DNA of 58,963 nt from a virus: IMG/VR virus record IMGVR_UViG_3300025886_000023, positions 1-58,963 of that record, one strand, 5' to 3'. Below the pieces are notes generated by a model. That model worked only from the letters and a program-made list of their open reading frames with translations, was not told where the DNA came from and did not search any database. A program made the position numbers and the translations under genes. Positions 24,701-33,142 of the stretch are shown here, in pieces (the stretch's first letter is position 1; every line of letters begins with the position of its first letter).

Positions 24701-27700
24701 ATGACAAATGAAGAAGGACAAAGATTATTAGAAATAATTGTAAAAGGCGTAGAAGATGGCACATTAAATGTAGTTTATAATGGGCTTCAGTTTCGTAACG
24801 CATTTACAGACGATGCTGCCCTTAGCTTAACAATTAAAACTAAAACCTACGAAGGTTCTTTCCGCGACATTTTAGCTGATATAAGCTTTAATGATCTTGG
24901 CGTCAATGGTTCACCGTTGCCATGGTGGGGAGATTTTTTACTTCAAGTAGGAGCCGGTGCTCTAACATTGGGAATCACTGTTGCCCCGAATCTATTGGGT
25001 TGGGGCATAGACGATGTAGCTTTCGGAACTAACTCACTTTTTGACGATGGTATTACGAGAATTGCTGAATATTATATGACCGCTGCCAAGAATGGCACAC
25101 CGTTAGACCTCGCCGACATCCGAATCATTTTTGCTCTCCAAGAACAATTACGAAGTGTAGAAAACCCATATACGGCTGGTCTATGGGAAGATGATTATTT
25201 TAAACAATTTTTCGAACATGTAAAAGAAAACCCTACGATTATCCCGGCTGGTGGCGTTCTCAGTAGCTTTCAGGAATTCGAAGCTCAAGCAAGCCTTTTA
25301 GCCCGTACTCAATTAGACACCACAATTGAAGTAGATGATATTTATTATGCTTATATCCTGACTAGCTCCGATCCACTTGAGTCCTCTTTTAATATCGTTA
25401 ATCCTTTAGTCGAAATCAATTATTACTTAGTTAACGGAATACTAGGTGACCGAGTATCTAATATAACACTCACTCGGTCAAACTATCAAGCTATGGCAGA
25501 TTTACGGCCAGAAATTGCCGCTTTACAGGAAAAATCAGCCACAGTTAATATAGAAGCAATTAGAGGAGAATTATCCAATCTTTCAGGGTTCGAAGGCGCC
25601 GAAGATGTTGTTCTTAATCAATGGATTGATTATCTACGAGAATCTTTAACTGATGCTAATCCCCAACCTATTCAATCTTTTGAAAAGAATACAATAGAAG
25701 CCGCTAAGATAGTTGAACAATTAGTTGCTAGACAAATTGAAAACGCAAGAAGAAAAGCACTTTGGGAGACACTCGAAGATAAAGACGCAGAAGATGTTGA
25801 TTCTGACTCTGAATGGGGGCAAATACAGGCCGATGCGTTAAACGCATCTCAGATTGCTTTATCAGACTCTGGTCTTATAGGGGCCATTGAACAAGAAAAC
25901 CCTTTAACTGAAGATGAGATTAGAAGAAGACAAAAATTCTATCAACAATGTGTTTTAATGGTGAAGATGGAATCTCTTAAAAAGAATTTTAAACTAGCAA
26001 TTGATAATACCAAACCATTCCATAAAAATGCTGTATATAACGATAGATTTTATATGGTTACTGATGAGAATAACGCATCTTTTATGAACACCATTTTAGC
26101 CTCCAAGGGTAAATCAATCGATGCTTTCTTAAGCACAACACCCGATATTCAAGCTTTCTTAGTTCCAAAGATGAGATTCTTTAAAGTTTATGAACAAGGC
26201 GGTGAACTACGACAAGTTGAATTTGTTTTTCCTGCTCAAAATCTTCCTGACGCACGAACGCAAGAAATGTTTGCTGATGATTCACGACCATGGCGTGGCG
26301 GTGGCTTCGGCATTAAGGATTTTTCTTTCTCCTTTAATGGCACATCCCCAGCAACAGCAAGAAACGATATTACAGCTACATTAAAATTATTCTTTCAAGA
26401 TTTTGAAGACTTTGTTCGTGAATACGATACAAAAGACGACAAAGGTCAACCAACTAAAGTTAGATTTGTAGATATGATTTTGTTTGATACCAGCAAAGCC
26501 TCAGAGCGTGTAGGCATGGGCAGTAATTCTAAACAACAGTATGATGCTTCTTACTATAGAATTCGTGCCGATGTGGGATGGTTCGTGCCAACCACGAATG
26601 ATGCGCAATTCAATGCCGTTTGTGCTTCAAGGCGCATAAATCCCGAAGATATTAAACAATCTCTCCGAGAATCAAATAAATCTTATTATCTTAATATGGT
26701 TGACCACTCGCTAGATTTCAGTGAAAATTCAACTGCCTCTGTTACAATTGAGTATCGAGCTTATATTGAAAGCGCTTTAAAGGGAAACCGTTTCGACGCA
26801 TTGGCTGGACCAGCAATTTTAAAGAATAGAAGAGAACGCGAAGTTACACTCCAAAAAGCTGTTGAAGATAAGTGTACCCAAAAAGAGATTGCTAAACTTA
26901 AAAAGCTTTTTCAAGCTGTGGAAGTTATTGAGCGAAAAGAGACTTATCGTAGAATTTTAACTTCTCTTGAAGATAATAATAAAGTCTATGCTGTTGGTGT
27001 TACAAATGATGGAGGCTTTCGAGCAGATGGCTTTTTTTCGGAAGAACCAACATTAAATCTTAAATTACCCACAGTCACTGCTGTTGACTCAGACCTTCCT
27101 GATCCAGAAGCCGAAGGCGAAGATGAGAGCGAAAAGCTCATACCTACTAAGTTTGTCTCCAATGATCCCTCAAACACAATTCAGTTCTTTTATCTCGGAG
27201 ACCTTATTTATTTAATTTTAGATTCTTTATTTGATGACTCTGTTGAAAGGAAACCACAAAACACTCGCTTTATTTTGCCTTCAATTGATTTTGAGAACTT
27301 CTTTACCCCCGGTCAAACTTTTAAGATTAATCTTGCCCAAATACCAATTTCTGTTAGATATTTTTCTGAATGGTATAATGAATTTGTGTTAAAACCAGAT
27401 AAACTTACTTATCCTATTGTTTATTTTTTAAGAGATTTGCTTAGCAATTTAGTGGTAGACGCATTGGTGGAGATTTGTTTAAATAAAAATTATGATAAAT
27501 CATTTACCTTTACAACCACAAGTGCGCTCAGTTATCAGAATGTTTTTAATAAGGATGGCCCTAAGTCTACATATTCGCAGCCTATTATCGATCTTGTCAA
27601 GAACGCAGGTCTTTTTCCTTTTGTAACAGATCCTGCTGACTTGGGAGCCGACACCAATATAAATGATATCTATAATTATCTTTTGGTGGTTCCACAGTAT

Positions 27701-28558
27701 AATAGTATTAGCAATATTGGAAAAGGCTTATACGGAGATGATATTGAACGCGGAGTTTATCACTTTGAATATGGTACTGATCGAGGTATTCTAAAATCAT
27801 TAAAGTTTTCAAAGACCGACATGCAATACATTCGAGAAGCTCGGTTTTTTCAAACGAACGGACAAGATGGGCTTATGCAACTAGGAGCCGTTTATTCGGT
27901 TGATCTTGAAATGTTTGGAAATAGTTTGTTTTATCCGGGAATGGAGATTTTTATTAATCCTTTTTCACTTGGCGGAGATGAATTTAAACCTACAACTGGT
28001 GGTTCTATCGCTAATAAATTAGGGCTTGGTGGATATCATTTAATTACTAAAGTTAACTCTTCAATTAGTTCTGGTAAATTCACTACTAGTGTTAAAGCAC
28101 TATTTGTATATTCAGGAGATGGAAATTCTCGTATGGGCATATCAGGAGGAAAATTAACTCCCATGGATACTGAAGTATCAGAGTCTGCTCGAACCCCAGC
28201 CGTAATACAAAACTGCTCTTCAATCTATAACACAGAATTCGCCAGCTATCGAGATTTATTAGAAAATGGTATTTATAGTGGTATTGTTGGAGCGGGAACT
28301 AACTCAGTTGAGGAAACCACCGCCCCTCCGGCCCCACCTTCAAACCATACACCAGCATCACCAGCGACAGCAAATAATGCTCCAACTCAACCACCAGAAT
28401 CTACTTCTTCAGGGGCTGGAATCGCTATACCCGGCGCTCCGTCTTCCTTTTCACCAGAGGCCCTGACCGGTGGAGGTTCTAGTGGAGGAACAACATCCTA
28501 TGTGGTCGCCGGAATGAGATATTATACAGATGGCACCCCACCCACACCGGAGAATTAA
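24701..28558 (+). CDS. very large baseplate/hub-like virion protein
   Basis: This 1285-residue protein is of mixed composition. A hydrophobic stretch occurs at about residues 68-95 (FLLQVGAGALTLGITVAPNL). The region about 1090-1150 (GNSLFYPGMEIFINPF, LGLGGYHLITKVNSSISSGK, FTTSVKALFVYSGDG) has the strand pattern of baseplate hub proteins of the gp27/gpD type, and it ends in a Pro/Ser/Thr-rich flexible tail. It lies between the LysM baseplate gene and a conserved virion-type gene. Hub identity is inferred from the C-terminal third only; the first 1000 residues are unassigned. Confidence 0.68.
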   Translation: MTNEEGQRLLEIIVKGVEDGTLNVVYNGLQFRNAFTDDAALSLTIKTKTYEGSFRDILADISFNDLGVNGSPLPWWGDFLLQVGAGALTLGITVAPNLLGWGIDDVAFGTNSLFDDGITRIAEYYMTAAKNGTPLDLADIRIIFALQEQLRSVENPYTAGLWEDDYFKQFFEHVKENPTIIPAGGVLSSFQEFEAQASLLARTQLDTTIEVDDIYYAYILTSSDPLESSFNIVNPLVEINYYLVNGILGDRVSNITLTRSNYQAMADLRPEIAALQEKSATVNIEAIRGELSNLSGFEGAEDVVLNQWIDYLRESLTDANPQPIQSFEKNTIEAAKIVEQLVARQIENARRKALWETLEDKDAEDVDSDSEWGQIQADALNASQIALSDSGLIGAIEQENPLTEDEIRRRQKFYQQCVLMVKMESLKKNFKLAIDNTKPFHKNAVYNDRFYMVTDENNASFMNTILASKGKSIDAFLSTTPDIQAFLVPKMRFFKVYEQGGELRQVEFVFPAQNLPDARTQEMFADDSRPWRGGGFGIKDFSFSFNGTSPATARNDITATLKLFFQDFEDFVREYDTKDDKGQPTKVRFVDMILFDTSKASERVGMGSNSKQQYDASYYRIRADVGWFVPTTNDAQFNAVCASRRINPEDIKQSLRESNKSYYLNMVDHSLDFSENSTASVTIEYRAYIESALKGNRFDALAGPAILKNRREREVTLQKAVEDKCTQKEIAKLKKLFQAVEVIERKETYRRILTSLEDNNKVYAVGVTNDGGFRADGFFSEEPTLNLKLPTVTAVDSDLPDPEAEGEDESEKLIPTKFVSNDPSNTIQFFYLGDLIYLILDSLFDDSVERKPQNTRFILPSIDFENFFTPGQTFKINLAQIPISVRYFSEWYNEFVLKPDKLTYPIVYFLRDLLSNLVVDALVEICLNKNYDKSFTFTTTSALSYQNVFNKDGPKSTYSQPIIDLVKNAGLFPFVTDPADLGADTNINDIYNYLLVVPQYNSISNIGKGLYGDDIERGVYHFEYGTDRGILKSLKFSKTDMQYIREARFFQTNGQDGLMQLGAVYSVDLEMFGNSLFYPGMEIFINPFSLGGDEFKPTTGGSIANKLGLGGYHLITKVNSSISSGKFTTSVKALFVYSGDGNSRMGISGGKLTPMDTEVSESARTPAVIQNCSSIYNTEFASYRDLLENGIYSGIVGAGTNSVEETTAPPAPPSNHTPASPATANNAPTQPPESTSSGAGIAIPGAPSSFSPEALTGGGSSGGTTSYVVAGMRYYTDGTPPTPEN

Positions 28559-28560
28559 TA

Positions 28561-29811
28561 ATGGCAAGATTTTTTGGAAAGAACGAAATGCCCGTAACCC
28601 GAAATTTAATTTCGGAGAGGATAAAGTTTTATTTATCTGCTTATAACAAATCACTCGATGGTCTCGATCAAAAGCCCATTGTTGATTTTAATTTCGCTGA
28701 AAATGTATATTATGGCCGAGTAGACCAACGCCTAGATACGATGATGGTTGACCCTCAATTTGTTATTCCAATTAGTACAACCAATAATTATGCTTCGTCG
28801 CCTCAACTAGTAGATTTTGTTGCTGATATGTATTCCGACATGGTTGAAAACTTTACGAATGCCTGTAGGCTTCAAACTATTAATGTCAAAGATCCCTTTT
28901 TAGCAAAATTAAATGCTTATAAGTGGTATCAAGATCCAGAGAAAGATTATAGAAATTATATGAGTTATATAATGAATAATTATATTAACAATTACATAAT
29001 TGGACAAAAGAGAACAAAAGAAATAATGAATGTAAGTGATTTTATTAATCATTTAACTGATTATTCACAACAACTCGGTCCTTATAGCCCCTTTACCTTT
29101 ACCGGCTTTCAATTAAGTCAACAAAGTTCTATTTTTAATACAGGTCTCGCTGTATCGATAAGTGATATCGACATGGATCTTGATGAGTCTAAAGATAATT
29201 TCTTTATTCAAAATGAAGCCTTTCAATATTACTTAAATCTGGCTAAGAACATTGGATTCTCAGTTTCAAAGAATGCGCCATGGCTTTTAGTTGCGGACTT
29301 AGCATCACCAGCCATCCTCCCATACCTTGCCAAATATAATCTTTTTAGCGTTAAAGATGTTTTTAATTTTAGGTTCTCCCCAACTCATAATAGCGATATT
29401 GATAAGTTATTACAAACTATTGTAACTTACTATCGTATTTTTGTCAATAAAAAACCTTATGAAAAGATTATTAAATCATGTAGAACTAAAACATCAGCAG
29501 AGATTAAATATAGAGAATCTATTAATAATAATACAATTAATAATATTAATACTAATGATATATTAAGAGTATATTGTATATTAAGAAATATAGAAGAAAG
29601 AAACATTTTAAATCCCACTGACCTTAACAAACTAATAAGAGACTCCATTAACTATCAGAGAGTTATTTCACTTGGTGAAATAGCAACCTTTATTAATGAA
29701 GCGTTTGTTCAGCTTCGTCCTCTTCAAGATGGAGGGGCCATTTCAACCATTGAGAAACAAAAAATAAAAAAAGATTTGACAAATAGACCAAAGGATGATA
29801 CATTAAGATAG
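28561..29811 (+). CDS. conserved virion-type protein, function unknown
   Basis: This 416-residue protein contains a GFQLSQQSSIFNTGLAVSIS segment (about residue 180) and FSVSKNAPWLLVADLASPAI (about 238). This pattern recurs in an uncharacterised protein family I recall from marine T4-like phages. It is Tyr/Asn-rich with several helices and lacks membrane segments. It is the last gene of the tail block, 17 nt before the polymerase gene. A structural or tail-associated role is suggested by location only. Confidence 0.65.
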   Translation: MARFFGKNEMPVTRNLISERIKFYLSAYNKSLDGLDQKPIVDFNFAENVYYGRVDQRLDTMMVDPQFVIPISTTNNYASSPQLVDFVADMYSDMVENFTNACRLQTINVKDPFLAKLNAYKWYQDPEKDYRNYMSYIMNNYINNYIIGQKRTKEIMNVSDFINHLTDYSQQLGPYSPFTFTGFQLSQQSSIFNTGLAVSISDIDMDLDESKDNFFIQNEAFQYYLNLAKNIGFSVSKNAPWLLVADLASPAILPYLAKYNLFSVKDVFNFRFSPTHNSDIDKLLQTIVTYYRIFVNKKPYEKIIKSCRTKTSAEIKYRESINNNTINNINTNDILRVYCILRNIEERNILNPTDLNKLIRDSINYQRVISLGEIATFINEAFVQLRPLQDGGAISTIEKQKIKKDLTNRPKDDTLR

Positions 29812-29828
29812 AAGCAATTGGAGCATTA

Positions 29829-31019
29829 ATGACATTTCAAACATTGGATGACAAAAGAGACTGTAAAGGAGTTTTTTATAATGGGCAATTCTTTTTTGAT
29901 AAATTGCCTCGTAATTTAGATAGAACATGGTCATGGTCAGAACATTTGGAGGGATATGATGTTGAATTTGCGAACTTATGGTGTGCTAACCAAGATATTA
30001 GAAAGGTTTGTCCTCCTCATCTTCTTGATCGTTATCTTTTTAGGGAGCAACGCCTTCAAGCGCATGTTAAAGCAATTCTTGGGGCGAAGATCAACTTGGA
30101 TGACAATTGTATTTTTGAGCTTGTTCCTCGGCATATTCTTAGGCACTTTTATCAGGTGAAGAATGAAATCACCGATTGGGTGATTGAAAACAAGCCAAAA
30201 CCAAAGAATTATTCCTTTCTTGTTGAGACGCAAGAAACGATAAATGATATAAAACAACATGAACTACAAATCGATTGGGATAATCACAATCTTTTGTTCC
30301 TTCAAGACCCAAAGGCTAAAGCACTCTACCAACGCTTCGCAAAGGTGAAAAGTTTCATCAATTACAACATTTTTGGTACAATAACGGGTCGTTTGACAAC
30401 CTTTCCTGAGTCTTTTCCTATTATGAATCTAAAAACAGAGCATCGAGACATTATTAAGCCAACAAATGATTGGTTTATTGAGTTTGATTTTAATGCTGCT
30501 GAGATTAGAACTCTTTTTTCTCTTGCTGGGATGGATCAACCCCAAGAAGACATTCATGAATTTAATATTCAACAGGTATTCTCTCAGAAACTGAATAGAG
30601 ATAATGCTAAGCGTCGGTTCTTTGCGTGGTTATATAATCCCAATTCACAGGACGAGGAATTAGAAACCTATTATAATCGAACAAAGATACTTGACAAATA
30701 TTATAGAGAGGGTTATATTAATACACCGTTTGGAAGAAAAATAGAAAGTGATGACTTTCACGCTCTAAATTATCTTCTTCAAAGCACTTCATCGGATAAT
30801 TGTATGGATAGAATAAATAAAATACGAAAGCTCTTAAGTGGAAGAGACTCTCATGTTGCTTTTATGTTACATGATTGCGTCGTCATTGACTTTAGTGAAA
30901 AAGATGCTCATCTAGTCTCTAGGATGAAGGAAATATTTGGTGATACTCGCCTCGGCAAGTTTAAAATTAATACAAAAGCGGGAAAAACTTATGGTTCCTT
31001 GGAGAATTTATCATGGTAG
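29829..31019 (+). CDS. stand-alone family A DNA polymerase domain
   Basis: This 396-residue protein carries the full set of family A polymerase motifs: GTITGRLTT near residue 182; motif A EFDFNAAEIRTLFSLAG near 222; an O-helix RDNAKRRFFAWLYN near 257 that keeps the R-x3-K-x3-F-x3-Y spacing; YINTPFGRKI; ALNYLLQSTSSDN; and motif C LHDCVVIDF, which keeps the catalytic Asp but has Cys where Glu is usual. No 3'-5' or 5'-3' exonuclease domain is present; a separate 5'-3' exonuclease is encoded at 37048. It overlaps the tubulin-like gene by 7 nt. A DnaE-type polymerase is also encoded. Confidence 0.88.
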   Translation: MTFQTLDDKRDCKGVFYNGQFFFDKLPRNLDRTWSWSEHLEGYDVEFANLWCANQDIRKVCPPHLLDRYLFREQRLQAHVKAILGAKINLDDNCIFELVPRHILRHFYQVKNEITDWVIENKPKPKNYSFLVETQETINDIKQHELQIDWDNHNLLFLQDPKAKALYQRFAKVKSFINYNIFGTITGRLTTFPESFPIMNLKTEHRDIIKPTNDWFIEFDFNAAEIRTLFSLAGMDQPQEDIHEFNIQQVFSQKLNRDNAKRRFFAWLYNPNSQDEELETYYNRTKILDKYYREGYINTPFGRKIESDDFHALNYLLQSTSSDNCMDRINKIRKLLSGRDSHVAFMLHDCVVIDFSEKDAHLVSRMKEIFGDTRLGKFKINTKAGKTYGSLENLSW

Positions 31020-31819
31020 TTATTGGATTAGGACAAGCGGGATGTAACATCGCCGAACTATTTAAAGTAGACAAGAATTATAAAGTTTTCACCTATGATG
31101 GGGGCGATAATGTACCTGTTCAATCTTCATCCGAACGATACGAAGAAAAATTTACAAAGCAAAAAGAATTATCAAGAATTAAAAACAAAACTATCTGGTT
31201 TTTTGTTTGTGGTTCAGGAAAAATTGCTGGAGCTACTCTACGACTTCTTGAACAAGTCAAGAACAACAGAATAAATGTTGTTTATGTTATTCCAGATCTC
31301 ACTATCTTGTCCGATGTAGCTATAAAGCGAAATAAAATTAGCTTTAATGTTCTTCAGCAATTCGCAAGATCAGGATTAATAGAATCGGTTTATCTAGTTT
31401 CTAATCAAATGATGATGGAAATTGTAGGTGAAGCGCCTTTAACTGAATATTATAATAAAATGAATGAGCTTTTATTTAATTGTATTCATTCTCTTAATAT
31501 CTTTAACAACACTACACCAGTTTTTGGAAGCATGCATGAACCTAAAGAAATATCTCGAATTAGAACCTTTGTATTTCGTGAGGTAAAGAAAAAAGAAAAA
31601 AAGTTATTCTTTCCACTTGACAACCCTACAGAGACATGTTATATTTATAGTATAAATGAGAGCGAATTAAATAATAATTCTTCCCTTATTTCAGAGATAA
31701 AATCAACATTAGATGATAATGTTATTTCTTCTTTTTCAATTTATCAATCTTCCCATGAGTATTCATACGCTTATGGGATTTACTACACCCATTACATACA
31801 ATCCTTGGAGGGAAAATGA
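31013..31819 (+). CDS. divergent tubulin/FtsZ-like protein
   Basis: This 268-residue protein begins with the tubulin-superfamily nucleotide loop VIGLGQAGCNIAELF. VCGSGKIAGATLRLLEQ (residues 65-81) occupies the place of the GGGTGxG signature, followed by a strand VVYVIPD and the helix/strand run VLQQFARSGLIESVYLVSNQ. These are the order and spacing of FtsZ and tubulin N-terminal domains. The signature loop is degenerate, and I cannot find an N-x-D-x-x-D catalytic T7 loop, so GTP hydrolysis may be lost or unusual. The protein is shorter than FtsZ. It overlaps the polymerase gene by 7 nt and the next gene by 4 nt. Confidence 0.72.
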   Translation: MVVIGLGQAGCNIAELFKVDKNYKVFTYDGGDNVPVQSSSERYEEKFTKQKELSRIKNKTIWFFVCGSGKIAGATLRLLEQVKNNRINVVYVIPDLTILSDVAIKRNKISFNVLQQFARSGLIESVYLVSNQMMMEIVGEAPLTEYYNKMNELLFNCIHSLNIFNNTTPVFGSMHEPKEISRIRTFVFREVKKKEKKLFFPLDNPTETCYIYSINESELNNNSSLISEIKSTLDDNVISSFSIYQSSHEYSYAYGIYYTHYIQSLEGK

Positions 31820-32067
31820 AAAATTATGTAGTCTACACTGGAACATTTGTTAAGCAAAGCGGACATGAACGAACTATGCGTTTTATTCGTGTAACCGATG
31901 TACCAGACTCAGCATTCCGTACCGGAGCCGCTGGTCGAACCATGGCACGAAATCTTCGTGAAGGTTATGAAATTGTCTATGACATTGAGCGTCGTGGATT
32001 TAGAGCATTTAATTGGAATTCAACAGTTGGTACAGTAACCTCTGAAGAGACAAATTTCCAGTTTTAA
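31816..32067 (+). CDS. small protein coupled to the tubulin-like gene
   Basis: This 83-residue protein has the basic core RTGAAGRTMARNLREGYEIV and two short beta-rich flanks. Its ATG overlaps the previous stop (ATGA), behind TTGGAGG. No family is recognised. Tight coupling suggests a partner of the tubulin-like protein; a TubR-type DNA-binding fold is not evident. A terminator follows. Confidence 0.65.
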   Translation: MKNYVVYTGTFVKQSGHERTMRFIRVTDVPDSAFRTGAAGRTMARNLREGYEIVYDIERRGFRAFNWNSTVGTVTSEETNFQF

Positions 32068-32083
32068 TGAAATAAGAGTTTCT

Positions 32084-32112
32084 GAGGGTTCTCAAAAAAA
32101 CCCTCTCTTTTT
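32084..32112 (+). terminator. Rho-independent terminator
   Basis: GAGGGTT / AACCCTC closes an A-rich 8-nt loop and is followed by TCTTTTT. It ends the polymerase-tubulin unit just before a strong promoter. Confidence 0.8.
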
Positions 32113-32114
32113 AC

Positions 32115-32143
32115 TTGACAACATGCGGAGAACATGTTATATT
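32115..32143 (+). promoter_or_regulatory. sigma70-type promoter with extended -10, before the ssDNA-binding gene
   Basis: TTGACA (32115-32120), 17 nt, TATATT (32138-32143), with TG one base upstream of the -10. It drives the gp32-like gene. Confidence 0.85.
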
Positions 32144-32223
32144 ATATGTAGAAAAGAACAAAATTTGGTTCTTTTATTTTAGGGTAGATCCCCTCAATGA
32201 TTAACAAACAAAAGGAGAAAATC

Positions 32224-32994
32224 ATGGCTATAGATCTGGAAGCAATGCGAGCAAAACTCGAACAATCAAAAAACGGATATAAAAAGAAAGGAGACAGCAC
32301 GAAATGGAGACCTGAACAAGGCGACCAAACAATACGAATTTTACCAACAGCGGATGGAGACCCGTTCAAAGAATATTTCTTTCACTATAATGTTGGAAAG
32401 AACCCCGGACTATTATGTCCAAAGAAGAATCATGGAGAAAATTGTCCAATCTGCGACTACGCTTCTAAGCTTTGGCGAGAAGGTGTAGATAATAATGATG
32501 ATGTGGCCAAACGAGAAGCTAAGAATCTCTTTGCGCGAAATCGGTATTACTCACCAATCTTGGTCCGAGGAATGGAAAGTGAAGGAGTAAAGGTATGGGC
32601 TTACGGTAAGACCGCTTACCAAATGCTTCTTGGATATGTTCTCGATCCAGATTATGGTGACATCACAGATCCAGAAACAGGCACAGATATTGTCTTGAAT
32701 TATGACATTCCCGGTACTCCGGGCTCATTTCCAAAGACAACTTTAAAGCCTCGTCGTCGTCCGTCAGTTCTTTGTGATGATGCGGTTGCTGATTGTGCCA
32801 CACTTCTTGAATCTATTCCTGAAATTGAAGCACTATTTGAACGAAAAACTGGCATCGAATTACAGACTATCTTAGATGCTTATCATGAAGGTGAACCACC
32901 TGCTCAAGCTTCAACAGATACAACTGCTGGGGTGGAAAAATATGCTTCAGTAGGTGATGATGTCTTAGGCGCTATGAATAGACTTAAAGCTTAA
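32224..32994 (+). CDS. 32: ssDNA-binding protein, T4 gp32-like
   Basis: This 256-residue protein binds single-stranded DNA at the replication fork. ATG 32224 is chosen because AAAGGAG lies just upstream; an ATG at 32197 lacks one. Residues 65-77 hold C-x4-H-x3-C-x2-C (CPKKNHGENCPIC), the zinc site placed as in gp32. The surrounding OB-type core (KWRPEQGDQTIRILPTADGD, FHYNVGKN) and acidic C-terminal region also fit the family. It has a strong promoter of its own, consistent with the high copy number such proteins need. Confidence 0.88.
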   Translation: MAIDLEAMRAKLEQSKNGYKKKGDSTKWRPEQGDQTIRILPTADGDPFKEYFFHYNVGKNPGLLCPKKNHGENCPICDYASKLWREGVDNNDDVAKREAKNLFARNRYYSPILVRGMESEGVKVWAYGKTAYQMLLGYVLDPDYGDITDPETGTDIVLNYDIPGTPGSFPKTTLKPRRRPSVLCDDAVADCATLLESIPEIEALFERKTGIELQTILDAYHEGEPPAQASTDTTAGVEKYASVGDDVLGAMNRLKA

Positions 32995-33007
32995 AGTTTG
33001 CTCCCCA

Positions 33008-33032
33008 CGGGCGGAGGGATAAATCCGCCCAC
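33008..33032 (+). repeat. 25-bp hairpin repeat, copy 1
   Basis: This copy is identical to 34668-34692. It forms a 7-bp stem GGGCGGA / TCCGCCC around the loop GGGATAAA, flanked by C and AC. No U-run follows. The two copies bracket the 35-residue ORF and the GHKL ATPase gene. Confidence 0.85.
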
Positions 33033-33033
33033 T

Positions 33034-33141
33034 ATGTCAGCAAAATACATACCTCCTCGCGGTGCTGATGGTAACACTTATGTGGCTAAATGTAACTATT
33101 ACTTGGATCATAGCGATTCGAAACTAACTATAGGAAAATAA
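33034..33141 (+). CDS. possible 35-residue peptide
   Basis: This short ORF reads MSAKYIPPRGADGNTYVAKC then a polar Tyr/Asp/Ser tail. It fills the gap between the hairpin repeat and the ATPase start (one base between stop and next ATG), which argues that it is real. No clear ribosome binding site lies at normal distance; the GGAGGG in the hairpin is 16 nt away and partly paired. Confidence 0.4.
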   Translation: MSAKYIPPRGADGNTYVAKCNYYLDHSDSKLTIGK

Positions 33142-33142
33142 C

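Noticed and set aside
33008-33032. 25-bp hairpins as Rho-independent terminators
   Set aside because: Neither copy is followed by a T run, and transcription must pass through copy 2 to reach the next genes, which have no other clear promoter before them.
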